A DNA stretch of 64,000 nucleotides, from NCBI RefSeq assembly GCF_000202635.1, contig NC_015125.1, positions 2,108,001 to 2,172,000 on the forward strand, in the 5' to 3' direction. The notes beneath the pieces were generated by a model. The model had not been told where the DNA came from, did no database searches, and was given only the letters and a program-made list of their open reading frames with translations. This document shows, piece after piece, positions 44,563 to 53,070 of the stretch (the first letter of the stretch is position 1; each line of letters starts with the position of its first letter). The DNA is from Microbacterium testaceum StLB037 (GTDB taxonomy: Bacteria; Actinomycetota; Actinomycetes; Actinomycetales; Microbacteriaceae). Made by a program: the position numbers and the translations under genes.

Positions 44563-44722
44563 CGTCGTCGGTGCGGGCTGCCGCCGCCGGCCGGGCCGCG
44601 TGCGGCGCCGAACCCGCACCCCGCTGCCGAGGCCGCACGCGTTTCGGTGCCATCTCGCGCGGGTTGGGCGGGCGGATGCGGTTTCGGCGGGTGTCCGTTC
44701 CGCGGAGGTGGTCAGCGCGATG

Positions 44723-45502
44723 TCACAGGCGGTCCCACGGCACCGCTGAGTACAGCGCGGTGAGGTCCGCGACGGCGTGAGGGGCCGCGGGGAGTTCGCG
44801 CGGGCCGATGCGCGAGACCGCGGAGACGCCGATGGAGTTTGCGGTGAAGGCTCCCGTGAACCGCGTCACGGTGTCGAGGGTGATCGGGGCGCACCGCGCG
44901 GGGTGACCGCGGGCAGCGAGCTGCTCGTCGAGGAGTTGCCAGGTGATGCCGTGCAACGAGGGGCCGTCCGGCCACACCACGCCGTCCTCGTCGAAGAAGC
45001 CGATGTTGGCGATCGTCGTCTCCGAGATGCGGCCGTCGGGTCCGACGAGGAGAGCGTCGTCGAAACCCTCTCGAACTGCCTGCTCGCCGTAGCGGATTTG
45101 CGCGAAAGCTCCGACGTGCTTGATGTGGGCGAACGGTCGGACGTAGGGGACGGGAAAAAGGGCCTGAGGTGCGTCGGTCGCGTCGACGGGAGGGCGCACG
45201 ACGGTCATGACGCGCGGCCGACCCGGCGATTCTTCGTACAGCGTGACGCGCAGGTAGCAGTCCGGCTGGTCGGCGACGGCGACTCGCATCCGGTCTCGAA
45301 CCAGCGCGGCATCCAGTTCCGAGCCGTAGAGCTCCGCGTGCGCAGCAGACAATCTCCGGAGGTGACGCTCCAGGCCGCGCGTGGCGCCGTTGCGCACCTG
45401 CATGGCGGTGAAGTGGCCATCATTCACCAGCGCGGGGCGCACCAACGCCTCGACCGACGCGGGACGACCGTCGATCGAGATCACCGGAAAGGTCGCACCC
45501 AT
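44723..45502 (-). CDS. class IV aminotransferase-like protein
   Basis: PLP-dependent fold-type IV protein of 259 residues, like aminodeoxychorismate lyase and branched-chain aminotransferases. The PLP lysine is Lys128 in HIKHVGAF. Glu161 in ISETTIANIGFF holds the ring nitrogen. The phosphate-binding end is less clear. No pabA/pabB gene is next to it, so I leave the substrate open: it may be aminodeoxychorismate lyase, a D-amino-acid or a branched-chain transaminase. It is a single gene, divergent from the small membrane-protein gene at 45606. Confidence 0.8.
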   Translation of the reverse strand: MGATFPVISIDGRPASVEALVRPALVNDGHFTAMQVRNGATRGLERHLRRLSAAHAELYGSELDAALVRDRMRVAVADQPDCYLRVTLYEESPGRPRVMTVVRPPVDATDAPQALFPVPYVRPFAHIKHVGAFAQIRYGEQAVREGFDDALLVGPDGRISETTIANIGFFDEDGVVWPDGPSLHGITWQLLDEQLAARGHPARCAPITLDTVTRFTGAFTANSIGVSAVSRIGPRELPAAPHAVADLTALYSAVPWDRL

Positions 45503-45553
45503 TCCTCCACGCTACGACGCTTCGCGGCGCGAAGACACTTCGTCAAGGAAAGT

Positions 45554-45572
45554 ACTTGCCTATATGGCAAGT
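45554..45572. promoter_or_regulatory. operator for the winged-helix regulator
   Basis: ACTTGCC-TATAT-GGCAAGT, a perfect 7-bp inverted repeat with a 5-base centre, 34 bases before the membrane-protein gene. It is the best target for the regulator encoded second in that operon. TTGACA (45575-45580) just after it may be a -35 box. Confidence 0.6.
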
Positions 45573-45605
45573 GCTTGACAGGATGGAGTCATCGGAAGGA
45601 ACCCC

Positions 45606-46037
45606 ATGGACACCCACCCCGCCCTCACCCCCGCGGAAGCGCGACACCTCCTCGACCGAGCCGACCGGCTGAGCCGTTCCGCTCACGACGCGACCCGGTG
45701 GCCCTACATCACCTTCATCGTGGCGCTCGGCGTGGCCACGGCGATGGGGACCTTCGCCATGGCTCTCGCGACGGGCGACGCCTTCGGCCCCGCTTACGTC
45801 GGCACGTTGGCCGTGGCCTTCGCGCTCATCCTCTTCTTCGTGATCAGCATCCAGGGTCGGGCGGCGTTCGCCCGGAGCCGCCGCTGGACGACGTACATCG
45901 CGAGCTGGTTCGTCACCTACGCGGCGGCGCTCGCCGTGGTGATCTTCGCGCACGGGTCGGTCGTGCTGGCGAGCGTCGCGTCGGGGCTCATCCTCGTCGT
46001 GTCGTTCCTCTGCGCCGCGCGCGAGGCTCGGTCATGA
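45606..46037 (+). CDS. small membrane protein
   Basis: Protein of 143 residues with four predicted membrane helices (about 35-55, 63-83, 95-118 and 119-138) after a soluble head of about 30 residues (TPAEARHLLDRADRLSRSA). I recognise no named family. Such proteins are regularly paired in actinobacteria with a one-domain winged-helix regulator, as here: the stop overlaps the regulator's ATG (ATGA). The regulator probably controls the pair through the palindrome at 45554-45572. Function unknown; a sensor or stress-linked membrane role is only a guess. Confidence 0.8.
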   Translation: MDTHPALTPAEARHLLDRADRLSRSAHDATRWPYITFIVALGVATAMGTFAMALATGDAFGPAYVGTLAVAFALILFFVISIQGRAAFARSRRWTTYIASWFVTYAAALAVVIFAHGSVVLASVASGLILVVSFLCAAREARS

Positions 46038-46345
46038 CCACGGCCGCACCCCACCCTCGGCACAAGCTCGACGAGCTGCTGCAGAACTCCGTGCGGTTCT
46101 CGATCGTCGCGGCCCTCGACCGGGCGAGCACCCTGAGCTTCAAAGAGGTTCGGGATGCCGTGGAGATCACGGACTCCGCCCTGAGCAAGCAGGTGTCGAC
46201 GCTGGAGGCGGCGGGCTACCTGTCGGTCGGCAAGTCTTTCGCCGGCAAGATGCCCCGCACCTCGCTCACGCTCACCAAGGAAGGCCGCGCCGCCTGGCGG
46301 GCGCACCTCGCGACCCTGCGCGAGATCGCGGGATCGCTCGACTGA
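46034..46345 (+). CDS. winged-helix transcriptional regulator
   Basis: One-domain regulator of 103 residues. The winged helix-turn-helix covers LNSVRFSIVAALDRASTLSFKEV-like residues (about 15-75), with recognition helix DSALSKQVSTLEAAGYLSV and the wing KSFAGKMPRTSLTLT. It belongs to the MarR/ArsR-like one-domain group (winged helix DNA-binding domain family) that works as a dimer and lacks a metal site. It overlaps the membrane-protein gene, so the two are co-expressed and probably autoregulated. Confidence 0.85.
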   Translation: MTTAAPHPRHKLDELLQNSVRFSIVAALDRASTLSFKEVRDAVEITDSALSKQVSTLEAAGYLSVGKSFAGKMPRTSLTLTKEGRAAWRAHLATLREIAGSLD

Positions 46346-46385
46346 GTCGGGCAGCCCGCCCAGACCGCCCAGACCGCACGCGTCC

Positions 46386-46489
46386 GCCGAGACCGCACCC
46401 TATGGACCGCCCGCGGGTGCGGTCTCGGCATGCGGGTGCGGTTTCGGCGAAGCCGTGGCGGCAGGGGCCGCTGCCCTGGCCGCCACGGC
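46386..46489. terminator. two hairpins between convergent genes
   Basis: GCCGAGACCGCACC (46386-46399) pairs exactly with GGTGCGGTCTCGGC (46416-46429). A second perfect stem is GCCGTGGCGGC (46452-46462) with GCCGCCACGGC (46479-46489). The first hairpin is built from an intergenic motif also seen at 44677 and 47695. They separate the winged-helix regulator and the S41 peptidase genes. Confidence 0.6.
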
Positions 46490-46528
46490 CGGGCCAGGGC
46501 CACGGCCGGGCCGGGGCCGCAGCCCGCG

Positions 46529-47530
46529 TCAGCGGCACCCCTGCCCGCCGAGCCACGCGCGCGCCGCCTCGGCCGCATCGACCGGGGCGGCTTCGTCGGG
46601 GGTGATCGGCGTCTCGGGGAACTCCGTGCCGGTGCGATCGGCGTAGATGCTCTGCGTGAGGATGATCCTCGCGCCGTCGTACAGGGGGATCGGGAGGTTC
46701 GCCGAGGTGTAGCCGGCGGTGGGCGCCCCGAAGAGGCGGACCCCCTCGATGCCTCGGAAAGCCGTGACGACGGCCTCCGCGCTCGATCCGGTCCCGGCAT
46801 CCTGGAGCACGGCGATCGGCGCGCCGCTGACCTTGCCGCGCGCGGTGACCGGCACGATCGTCTGGCCCTCCAGCCCTGCACCGTCCTCCTGCACGGTGAC
46901 CGAGGTCGAGGCGCCGCCCCGCGTGCGGAACGACAGCGCCGGACCGTCGGGGAGCAGGGCCGAGACGCCCGAGAGCATCGGGTACATGTTGCCGCCGCCG
47001 TTGCCGCGCACATCCACGATCCACCCGCACGCCTGGTCGGCGTGGGCGGCGATCCCGGTGGCCACGACGTCGGCGTAGTCCTGCTGCGCCCGGTCGTCGG
47101 GGTCGATCAGCTCGGGAAGGGTCACGACGCCCACCCCGCCGGACACCGTGACGGTCGGGAGGGTCGGGTCCGAGGCCTTCGCGTGCTCTCGGGCCGTCGG
47201 AGGCTGGAAGACGGAGTGCTTTCCTCCCGCCGCCCGGGTGGCCGCATCGATCAGCGGGTAGAGGTCCTCGTAACTGCGCGCGGCGGGCGCGGCGTGCACG
47301 AGTGCTGCCCGGGCCGCCGTCCATTCGGGCCCCGAGGCGTAGTACCCCGTGTCGAGGCGGTCGACGACGATCTCGGCGTACCGCTGCGGGGACGGCGGCA
47401 TCAGATACATGCCGAAGCGCGGGCCGTACTCGTGCAGTCCCCACGCGGCGGCCCCGCAGACGGCCAGCACGACCGCGGCCATCGCTCCGATCACGTACGG
47501 GCGTCGGCGGCGTTTCTCGGTTCGGATCAC
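46529..47530 (-). CDS. S41 family peptidase, membrane-anchored
   Basis: C-terminal-processing-type serine peptidase of 333 residues. One N-terminal membrane anchor (about 11-31) follows a basic start, so the enzyme faces outside. The S41 core contains DVRGNGGGNMYP near residue 173 and the catalytic Ser in GTGSSAEAVV near residue 250, followed by GAPTAGYTSANLP. No PDZ domain is seen. The start is uncertain: I use the GTG at 47530, just before the basic anchor; GGAAAG lies directly upstream. The frame is open as far as 47692, but those residues do not look like a protein domain. Substrate unknown. Confidence 0.8.
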   Translation of the reverse strand: MIRTEKRRRRPYVIGAMAAVVLAVCGAAAWGLHEYGPRFGMYLMPPSPQRYAEIVVDRLDTGYYASGPEWTAARAALVHAAPAARSYEDLYPLIDAATRAAGGKHSVFQPPTAREHAKASDPTLPTVTVSGGVGVVTLPELIDPDDRAQQDYADVVATGIAAHADQACGWIVDVRGNGGGNMYPMLSGVSALLPDGPALSFRTRGGASTSVTVQEDGAGLEGQTIVPVTARGKVSGAPIAVLQDAGTGSSAEAVVTAFRGIEGVRLFGAPTAGYTSANLPIPLYDGARIILTQSIYADRTGTEFPETPITPDEAAPVDAAEAARAWLGGQGCR

Positions 47531-47694
47531 CTTTCCATGCTCGCCATCCGCTCGGCGGGGCACATCCGTCCATCGGTGTATTCCGCCCGTCCGATCGGCG
47601 GACCGACCGTGCTTGTCCACGCGTGCGCGCGGACCTCCGGCCGCGTCGAGGCCGCATCCCTTCGCCCAAGCCGCATCCGATGGGCGGCACACGC

Positions 47695-47727
47695 GTGCGG
47701 TCTCGGCGAAAGCATGCGCTTTCGGCG
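47695..47727. repeat. intergenic GTGCGGTCTCGGCG motif
   Basis: GTGCGGTCTCGGCG at 47695-47708, followed by GCGCTTTCGGCGGTGG. Related copies: 44677-44693, 46416-46429 and 46435-46449. All are in gaps between genes. The remainder of 47531-47731 holds nothing else recognisable. Confidence 0.5.
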
Positions 47728-47731
47728 GTGG

Positions 47732-49414
47732 TCACTCCGCCCGAAGCCACGCGCCGGCGGGGAGCCGCATCCGCCCCGCACCGACGCGGACGTCTCGAGC
47801 CCGCTCGTCGAGGTTGGCCGCGAGCGTCACCCGCCCCTCCGCTGTCGTCACCCGCATCACCCACACGCGGGAGTCGGCGCTGCACCCGACCTCGACCGAG
47901 CTCCCCGCGAGGCTCGCGAGGACGTCGAGCGCTTCCGCCACGGGGTACGGCTCGCCGGAGGAGGACCGGATGCCACGGGGCCCCCACTCCTCGAAGAACG
48001 CCACCGACGCGATCCCCGGTGTCGTCAGCGCGGCGAGGCTCGCCACCGTCCAGGCTGCGAGCTCCGGTGCGCTCTGGCGCGGATCCGCCGCGTCGAGGAG
48101 AGCGGGGCCGTACCCCGCGCGCAGATCGGGTTCGCTCGGAACCGGTTCCGCCGTCGTCGCGACCGCGTCGACGTGCGGGCGCAGGGTCACGGGCCCGACG
48201 TGCACGGGGGTGCCCCCGGAGAGCTTCACCGCCTGGCGGGCGATGAGGGGCAGGATGCCGAGGGATTCCACGAGCTGCGCCGTCGCCCGCGCGTGGAACA
48301 GCGGCGTGAGGGCGAAGCCGACGCCGTCGAGGTCGTCGGGGAGCAGGGAGTGTCCTCGGTTCAGTTCCGTGAAGTGCGTCCGGGCTCCACCGACGACGGG
48401 CAGGTCGAGCCCCTCCGCGTGGAGCGCCTCGCGCAGTCCGGCCACGGTCGTGGCATCCGATACGTGCTTCTCGGGCCCGTCGCCGGCGAAGGCGCCGACC
48501 GTGCGCACGTCGAGGCCGCGCAGGGGCGCCACGGCCGCGCGCAGATGGCGGGGAGAGGCGCGCACGAAACGCACGTCGAGCGGGAGTCCGGACGCGGTGG
48601 CCCGATCGAGTGCCGCGCGCCACGCGGGTGAGGCGAGGTCGAGCTCGACGCGGACGAACGAGCCGACCGGGGCAGGAGGGGGCGCCGGGTCCGGCGCGGT
48701 CGCGGCGCCGACGCCGAGCGCGGGGACGACGCCGGCCGGCCGCAGGACCACCTCGTCATCGGCGGTCGCGAGGGGCTCCGCCGCACCGGTGGCGCGGAGC
48801 GTCACCGCTTGCCGCACGCGACTCCCCGCGGCGAGCCGGTAGGGGAAGGGGAGCTCGAGCGGGCGGCTGTACGTCTTGAACGAGGCATCCGTCCAGTTGC
48901 GCTGGTCCTCCATCTCGAACACGTCGCCCTCGAGGGTCATCGACAGGGCGAGGCCGCGGTGCTCCCAGGCCAGTGCCGCGATGTCCAACGCCGGCTGGTG
49001 GGGGCTGATCGCGCGCGGGAAGCGAGTGGCCTCGACGGCTCCCTCCGTGTGAGTGACGGTGAGGTCCGCCCCCGCCACCGCGGGAGGGTGCAGGACCACC
49101 AGGCCGAGGCGATTGGTCTCGACCTCGCGCTCCGCGACCACGTCGGCGACGACCTCGAGGCGCGCCCCGTCCACGCGCACCCCGACCGTGCCGACGATCC
49201 CGCCGCCCCGGACGTGCAGGGTCACCGCGGCCGGGCCGCTCTCGCACCGTTCGACGTCGAAGTCGACGGTTCCCCAGTCGCGGTCGCGCAGCACGAGACG
49301 GACGCTGCGGAGCACGACGACCCCGTCGACCGCGAGGTCGGCGAGCTCATCGCCGCGGCGCTCGAGCGACCACCGCCCGTCCGTCCACGCCGCGCCCGGC
49401 TCCGCCCACGTCAT
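47732..49414 (-). CDS. apnL: probable D-apionate lactonase
   Basis: Protein of 560 residues matching what I know of D-apionate lactonase (ApnL), which opens D-apionolactone to D-apionate. The N-terminal beta-sandwich contains LRSVRLVLRDRDWGTV and the characteristic EDQRNWTDASFKTYSRPLE near residue 195. A TIM-barrel-like middle (GLDVRTVGAFAGDG; HFTELNRGHS) and a short C-terminal beta domain follow. There is no signal peptide. It is the last gene of the minus-strand operon that starts at 56185; only one base separates it from the SDR gene before it. Identification rests on motif memory and on neighbours that form the rest of an apionate route. Confidence 0.65.
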   Translation of the reverse strand: MTWAEPGAAWTDGRWSLERRGDELADLAVDGVVVLRSVRLVLRDRDWGTVDFDVERCESGPAAVTLHVRGGGIVGTVGVRVDGARLEVVADVVAEREVETNRLGLVVLHPPAVAGADLTVTHTEGAVEATRFPRAISPHQPALDIAALAWEHRGLALSMTLEGDVFEMEDQRNWTDASFKTYSRPLELPFPYRLAAGSRVRQAVTLRATGAAEPLATADDEVVLRPAGVVPALGVGAATAPDPAPPPAPVGSFVRVELDLASPAWRAALDRATASGLPLDVRFVRASPRHLRAAVAPLRGLDVRTVGAFAGDGPEKHVSDATTVAGLREALHAEGLDLPVVGGARTHFTELNRGHSLLPDDLDGVGFALTPLFHARATAQLVESLGILPLIARQAVKLSGGTPVHVGPVTLRPHVDAVATTAEPVPSEPDLRAGYGPALLDAADPRQSAPELAAWTVASLAALTTPGIASVAFFEEWGPRGIRSSSGEPYPVAEALDVLASLAGSSVEVGCSADSRVWVMRVTTAEGRVTLAANLDERARDVRVGAGRMRLPAGAWLRAE

Positions 49415-49415
49415 C

Positions 49416-50168
49416 TCAGAGCGTCGTCATGCCGCCGTCGACGGCGAAGAGGGCCCCGGTGGCGAACGCTCCGTCGTCGGACGCGAGGAAGACCATGATC
49501 CCCTCGACGTCCTCCGGGGCGCCCGCGCGACCGAGCGGGATGCGCCCGATGATCGCGGCTCGCGCCGCGGGGTCGTCGGTGATCGTGGTCACGAGCGAGG
49601 TCTCGGTGTACGCGGGGACGACGGTGTTCACGAGGATGCCGCGATCGGCATATGCCGCGGCGACGGTGCGCGTGAGCCCGTGGATGCCGGCCTTCGTGGC
49701 GCTGTAGGCGGTGAAGTCGCGCCCCTCGCCGTTCAGTCCGGTGGGGCTGCCCGTGACGATGATCGACCCGCCCGTGTCGCGCATCGCACGGACGGCGTGC
49801 TTGATGGTGAGGAAGGTCCCCGTGAGGTTCACGTCGACGGTGCGCTGCCAGACGGCGAGATCGAGGTCCGCGATGGGAGCGTCCTGGCCGAACAGCTGTA
49901 CGCCCGCGTTCGCGACGACGACGTCCGGCGTCCACCCCGCTTCTCCCGCGTCGGCGAAGGCGGCCGCGACGGACTCCTCGTCGGAGATGTCGAGGACGGC
50001 GGCCCGCGCGGCCCCGCCGATCCGCGCGACGGCCGCGGCCGTGGCATCCGCGTCCCGGTCGCCGATGAGCACGCGGGCGCCCTCGCGGGCGAAGCGCACG
50101 GCGACGGCGAAACCGATCCCGGTGGCCGCGCCCGTGACGAGCGCGGTCTTTCCCTGAAGTCTGGTCAT
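49416..50168 (-). CDS. SDR family oxidoreductase of the apionate operon
   Basis: Classical short-chain dehydrogenase of 250 residues. TGAATGIG cofactor motif at about 12-19, NAG motif (VVANAGVQLFG) near 88, catalytic Ser in IVTGSPTG and Tyr/Lys in YSATKAG near 155. The C-terminal GALFAVDGGMTTL is typical. It lies between the putative oxidoisomerase and lactonase genes. It could oxidise apiose or another branched sugar to the lactone, or reduce an intermediate; neither can be decided from sequence. Confidence 0.88.
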   Translation of the reverse strand: MTRLQGKTALVTGAATGIGFAVAVRFAREGARVLIGDRDADATAAAVARIGGAARAAVLDISDEESVAAAFADAGEAGWTPDVVVANAGVQLFGQDAPIADLDLAVWQRTVDVNLTGTFLTIKHAVRAMRDTGGSIIVTGSPTGLNGEGRDFTAYSATKAGIHGLTRTVAAAYADRGILVNTVVPAYTETSLVTTITDDPAARAAIIGRIPLGRAGAPEDVEGIMVFLASDDGAFATGALFAVDGGMTTL

Positions 50169-50178
50169 TGCGGTGTCC

Positions 50179-51045
50179 TCAGCGCGAGATCTGGTCGAGG
50201 TGCAGCATGCGCGCGAGGTTCTTGTCGAGCTCGTCGTCGCGGAAGATCTTCTTCCAGTCGTCCTTGATGATGCTCTCGCGACCGTAGTCCATCGCGATGA
50301 GGCACGCGTCGCTGAACGGGTTGTCGCCGCGGAGGCCGTTCGCGAGCGCCACCTGCGTGTGGCCGTACAGGATGCTGCGCGCCGCCGCCTCGGGCACGCC
50401 CATGGTGTGGATCGCCTCGTCGAGCGCTTCGTTGAGGAGCGCCCCGATCATGCACGCGACGGTCTCGACGAGGGTCGGCTCGAGCTGGGCGAGCTGCTTG
50501 ACCGTGACCCAGTGCACGTCGATCACCGGGGCGTAGATCGCGCGGACGGTGGCCTCGACGATCGCCTTCTTCTCGGGGTCGTCGGACTCGATCGCGGCGA
50601 TCGCGTCCTGCGCGGCGGCGATGCCGCCGAACGTGTCGGCCCACTCCTCCTTCGTCGTGCGCTCGAGGAACACCGAGGGGTGGCAGGGGTGCGCGACGGC
50701 CTGCACGACGTCGCCGCGGGTGGTCAGCAGTCCCGCGTAGGCCGCGGCCGGGTCGAGCGTCAGCACGATCGCGCCCGGCTTCAGCTGCGGCACGAGCTCG
50801 GCGGTGACGGGCCCGAGGGCGAGGTCGGGCACGGCGAGCACGACGATGTCGGCGTCCGACACGGCATCCGCCGCGTCGGTCAGCTCGCGGCCCGCGGCGA
50901 GGGTGCGCTCGCGCCCCGCCGGGGAGTTCTCGACGTACGCGACCGGGTGGGCGGTGCGCGCGAGGTTGTTCGACACGCGCATGCCCATCTTGCCGCCCGC
51001 GCCGATGACGGCGATCGAGTGGAGGTCGGTGGTGGTCTCGGTCAT
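50179..51045 (-). CDS. apnO: probable D-apionate oxidoisomerase
   Basis: NAD-binding protein of 288 residues of the 6-phosphogluconate-dehydrogenase-like superfamily. Rossmann motif IAVIGAGGKMGMRVSNNLA at 11-29; then VLAVPDLALG, the VAHPCHPSVF segment, and an all-helical C-terminal domain (NEALDEAIHTMGVPE). This matches the ApnO type, which converts D-apionate to 3-oxo-isoapionate by oxidation with carbon-skeleton rearrangement. Its start is overlapped by the stop of the TIM-barrel gene upstream (ATGA). A general hydroxyacid dehydrogenase is the alternative. Confidence 0.7.
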   Translation of the reverse strand: MTETTTDLHSIAVIGAGGKMGMRVSNNLARTAHPVAYVENSPAGRERTLAAGRELTDAADAVSDADIVVLAVPDLALGPVTAELVPQLKPGAIVLTLDPAAAYAGLLTTRGDVVQAVAHPCHPSVFLERTTKEEWADTFGGIAAAQDAIAAIESDDPEKKAIVEATVRAIYAPVIDVHWVTVKQLAQLEPTLVETVACMIGALLNEALDEAIHTMGVPEAAARSILYGHTQVALANGLRGDNPFSDACLIAMDYGRESIIKDDWKKIFRDDELDKNLARMLHLDQISR

Positions 51046-51836
51046 GGGGTGCTCCTCAGGTAGTCGATGGTGGTGCGGGTCCACTCCCGCTCCAGACGAA
51101 GGGTGGTTTCGGCGTCCCCCTGCCAGGGGAGCCAGTGCTCGACGATCTCGTCGATCCCGCGCTCGCGGGGTCGGACGGTGTCGAGCAGATGGGGGTAGTC
51201 GTGCAGTCCGGCGCCCATCGGTACGCCGGTGTACTCGAAGCCGACCCAGCCGTCACGGCGCTGGAAGGCGAAATCCTTGACGTGCACATTGGCGACGAGC
51301 TCTTCGCACACCTCGACGCACGCTGCGGGCTGCTCGAGCCGAGCCACCACGTTCGCGGGGTCGAGACAGATGCCCAGGCTCTCGCTCGACAACGACCACA
51401 CCAGTTCGACGAGATCGGCCGTGGCGACCTGTTCGTAGGTCTCGAGGGCCAGGGTCACCCCGGCCGCCTCGAAGGAGGGCAGGGTGTCGGCGAGCCAGCG
51501 CTCTGCGCGAGCGAGGGACGGCGTGCCCTCGGGGCCGATGAGCATCGAGCGGATCAGCCGTGCGTCGAAGACCTCGGCGAGGCCCAGGAAACGGTGGAGC
51601 CGTTCGGGCGTGAGGCCCTTGGTGCCGAGCTGCACGGTGATCCCGAGGTCGCGGGCGGCGGCCGAGGCCTCGGACAGCTCGCGATCGCCCATGTACTCGA
51701 GGGGGGCGAAGTCGCAGATCTGGAAGAGGTCGACGTCGAGCGCACGGGTCGCTTCGAACGCCCCGCGCAGCGTGAGGGGCTCGGGGGCGCGCGCCGAATG
51801 CTGCCAGAAGAACGCGTAGGTCCCGAGGCCGATCAT
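51042..51836 (-). CDS. TIM-barrel protein, candidate 3-oxo-isoapionate decarboxylase
   Basis: Xylose-isomerase-like TIM-barrel protein of 264 residues. Metal-ligand strands: LALETYEQVAT near residue 147, GICLDPANVV near 178, VANVHVKDFAF near 202, and a late Glu in the C-terminal part. Superficially a sugar phosphate isomerase/epimerase, but in D-apionate clusters I recall a protein of this kind (OiaC) that removes CO2 from 3-oxo-isoapionate to give L-erythrulose. Its neighbours here, a putative oxidoisomerase on one side and erythrulose-phosphate isomerases on the other, are exactly the enzymes before and after that step. It overlaps both neighbours by four bases. The family is solid; the decarboxylase role is inference. 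Confidence 0.7.
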   Translation of the reverse strand: MIGLGTYAFFWQHSARAPEPLTLRGAFEATRALDVDLFQICDFAPLEYMGDRELSEASAAARDLGITVQLGTKGLTPERLHRFLGLAEVFDARLIRSMLIGPEGTPSLARAERWLADTLPSFEAAGVTLALETYEQVATADLVELVWSLSSESLGICLDPANVVARLEQPAACVEVCEELVANVHVKDFAFQRRDGWVGFEYTGVPMGAGLHDYPHLLDTVRPRERGIDEIVEHWLPWQGDAETTLRLEREWTRTTIDYLRSTP

Positions 51837-52600
51837 GCGCTCACCGCCGCGCGAGCGGCGGCCTCGTCGATGACTCGTCGAAGCTGTGCGGGATCGTGGG
51901 CGAAGCGCCCCAGGAACAGGCCGTCGACCGCGCCGTCCAGGTCGGTGAGAAGGCCGGGCCCCGCCGAGCCGCCGTAGACCACCGCGCTGCCCGTGCGTTC
52001 GGGCAGCGCGTCGAGAGCCTCGCGGAGCGCCCGCGTGACGCGGACGATGTGCGGAATGGATGCCGGAGACTCCGCGCCGATCGCCCACACCGGCTCGTAG
52101 GCGACGGTGACCGCACCGGCGGGGGCGCCCTCGAGATCCGCGTGCAGCTGCGCCACGACGGTCGCGGCAGCGACGTCGGACGCGGTTCTCTCGGTCTCCC
52201 CCAGACACAGCAGAGGGGTGAGACCCGCCGCCAAGGCCGCCGTGGCTTTCGCCGCCGTGTCGGCATCGGTCTCGCCGAAGAGGCGTCGGCGCTCGGCATG
52301 GCCGATCTCCGCATAGGAGACGCCGATCTCCGCGAGCTCCGACGCCGCGATCTCACCGGTGAAGGCCCCGCCCGGGTGGGCCGAGACATCCTGTGCGCCG
52401 ATCAGCACGCCCGTCCCGGCGAAGGCCTCGAGTGCCGCGGGGATCTGCAGATAGGTGGGGACGACGACGAGCCGCACGGCGCCGGAGGCGACGGCCGGAG
52501 TGTCGCGGACGACCCCGGCGACCTCGCGCAGCCACGCGAGAGCGCGGGAGTGCCCGAAGTACGTCTTCAGGCTCACTCCCACCCATACCGGCGCGGTCAT
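51833..52600 (-). CDS. triose-phosphate-isomerase-like protein, probable L-erythrulose 1-phosphate isomerase
   Basis: TIM homologue of 255 residues with the full catalytic set: Lys12 (SLKTY), His101 (AEIGHAERR) and Glu169 (AYEPVWAIG), plus the phosphate loop (YGGSAGPG). It differs from housekeeping TpiA in the start (VGVSLKTYFGH instead of GNWKMN). This matches the EryH/LerI group that converts L-erythrulose 1-phosphate to D-erythrulose 4-phosphate. It sits next to an RpiB homologue and a dihydroxyacetone-kinase-like gene, the known partners in erythritol and threitol breakdown. The start overlaps the RpiB stop by one base. Confidence 0.8.
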   Translation of the reverse strand: MTAPVWVGVSLKTYFGHSRALAWLREVAGVVRDTPAVASGAVRLVVVPTYLQIPAALEAFAGTGVLIGAQDVSAHPGGAFTGEIAASELAEIGVSYAEIGHAERRRLFGETDADTAAKATAALAAGLTPLLCLGETERTASDVAAATVVAQLHADLEGAPAGAVTVAYEPVWAIGAESPASIPHIVRVTRALREALDALPERTGSAVVYGGSAGPGLLTDLDGAVDGLFLGRFAHDPAQLRRVIDEAAARAAVSA

Positions 52601-53070
52601 CAGCAGGATCCGGTGTTCTCGTACGCGGTGAGGACGGCGACCTTCTCGGCGCTCGCCGACGACTCATCGAAGCGATAGGTGAGCCACTCGCGCACGAGGC
52701 GTCGCGCGAGCTCGATCCCGACGACGCGCTGCCCCATCGTGAGCACCTGCGCGTTGTTGGACAGAACCCCGCGCTCGACCGAGAAGGAATCGTGCGCGGT
52801 GACGGCGCGGATACCGGGGACCTTATTGGCCGCGATCGCCACGCCCAGCCCCGTCCCGCAGATCAACAGGGCGCGGTCGGCCTCGCCGTTGGCGACGCGG
52901 GAGGCCGCTTCGATCGCGACCGTCGGGTAGGGCGTGTGGCCCTCGGCATCCACTCCCACGTCGGTGACCGACACGACGCCGCCGTTCGCCTCGAGGTCGC
53001 GTTTGAGGATCTCCTTGTAGTCGAATCCGGCGTCGTCGGAGCCGATCACGATGCGCAGGGGAGAGGTCAT
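52600..53070 (-). CDS. RpiB-family isomerase, probable D-erythrulose 4-phosphate isomerase
   Basis: Ribose/galactose isomerase RpiB/LacAB family protein of 156 residues. [10 protein letters not shown] at 11-20, catalytic Cys71 in the ICGTGLG loop, and [13 protein letters not shown] near residue 82. Paralogues of this type (EryI) convert D-erythrulose 4-phosphate to D-erythrose 4-phosphate, which enters the pentose phosphate pathway. Housekeeping ribose 5-phosphate isomerase is the alternative, but the position between the TIM-like and kinase genes favours the tetrose role. Its start overlaps the kinase stop (ATGA). Confidence 0.82.
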   Translation of the reverse strand: MTSPLRIVIGSDDAGFDYKEILKRDLEANGGVVSVTDVGVDAEGHTPYPTVAIEAASRVANGEADRALLICGTGLGVAIAANKVPGIRAVTAHDSFSVERGVLSNNAQVLTMGQRVVGIELARRLVREWLTYRFDESSASAEKVAVLTAYENTGSC

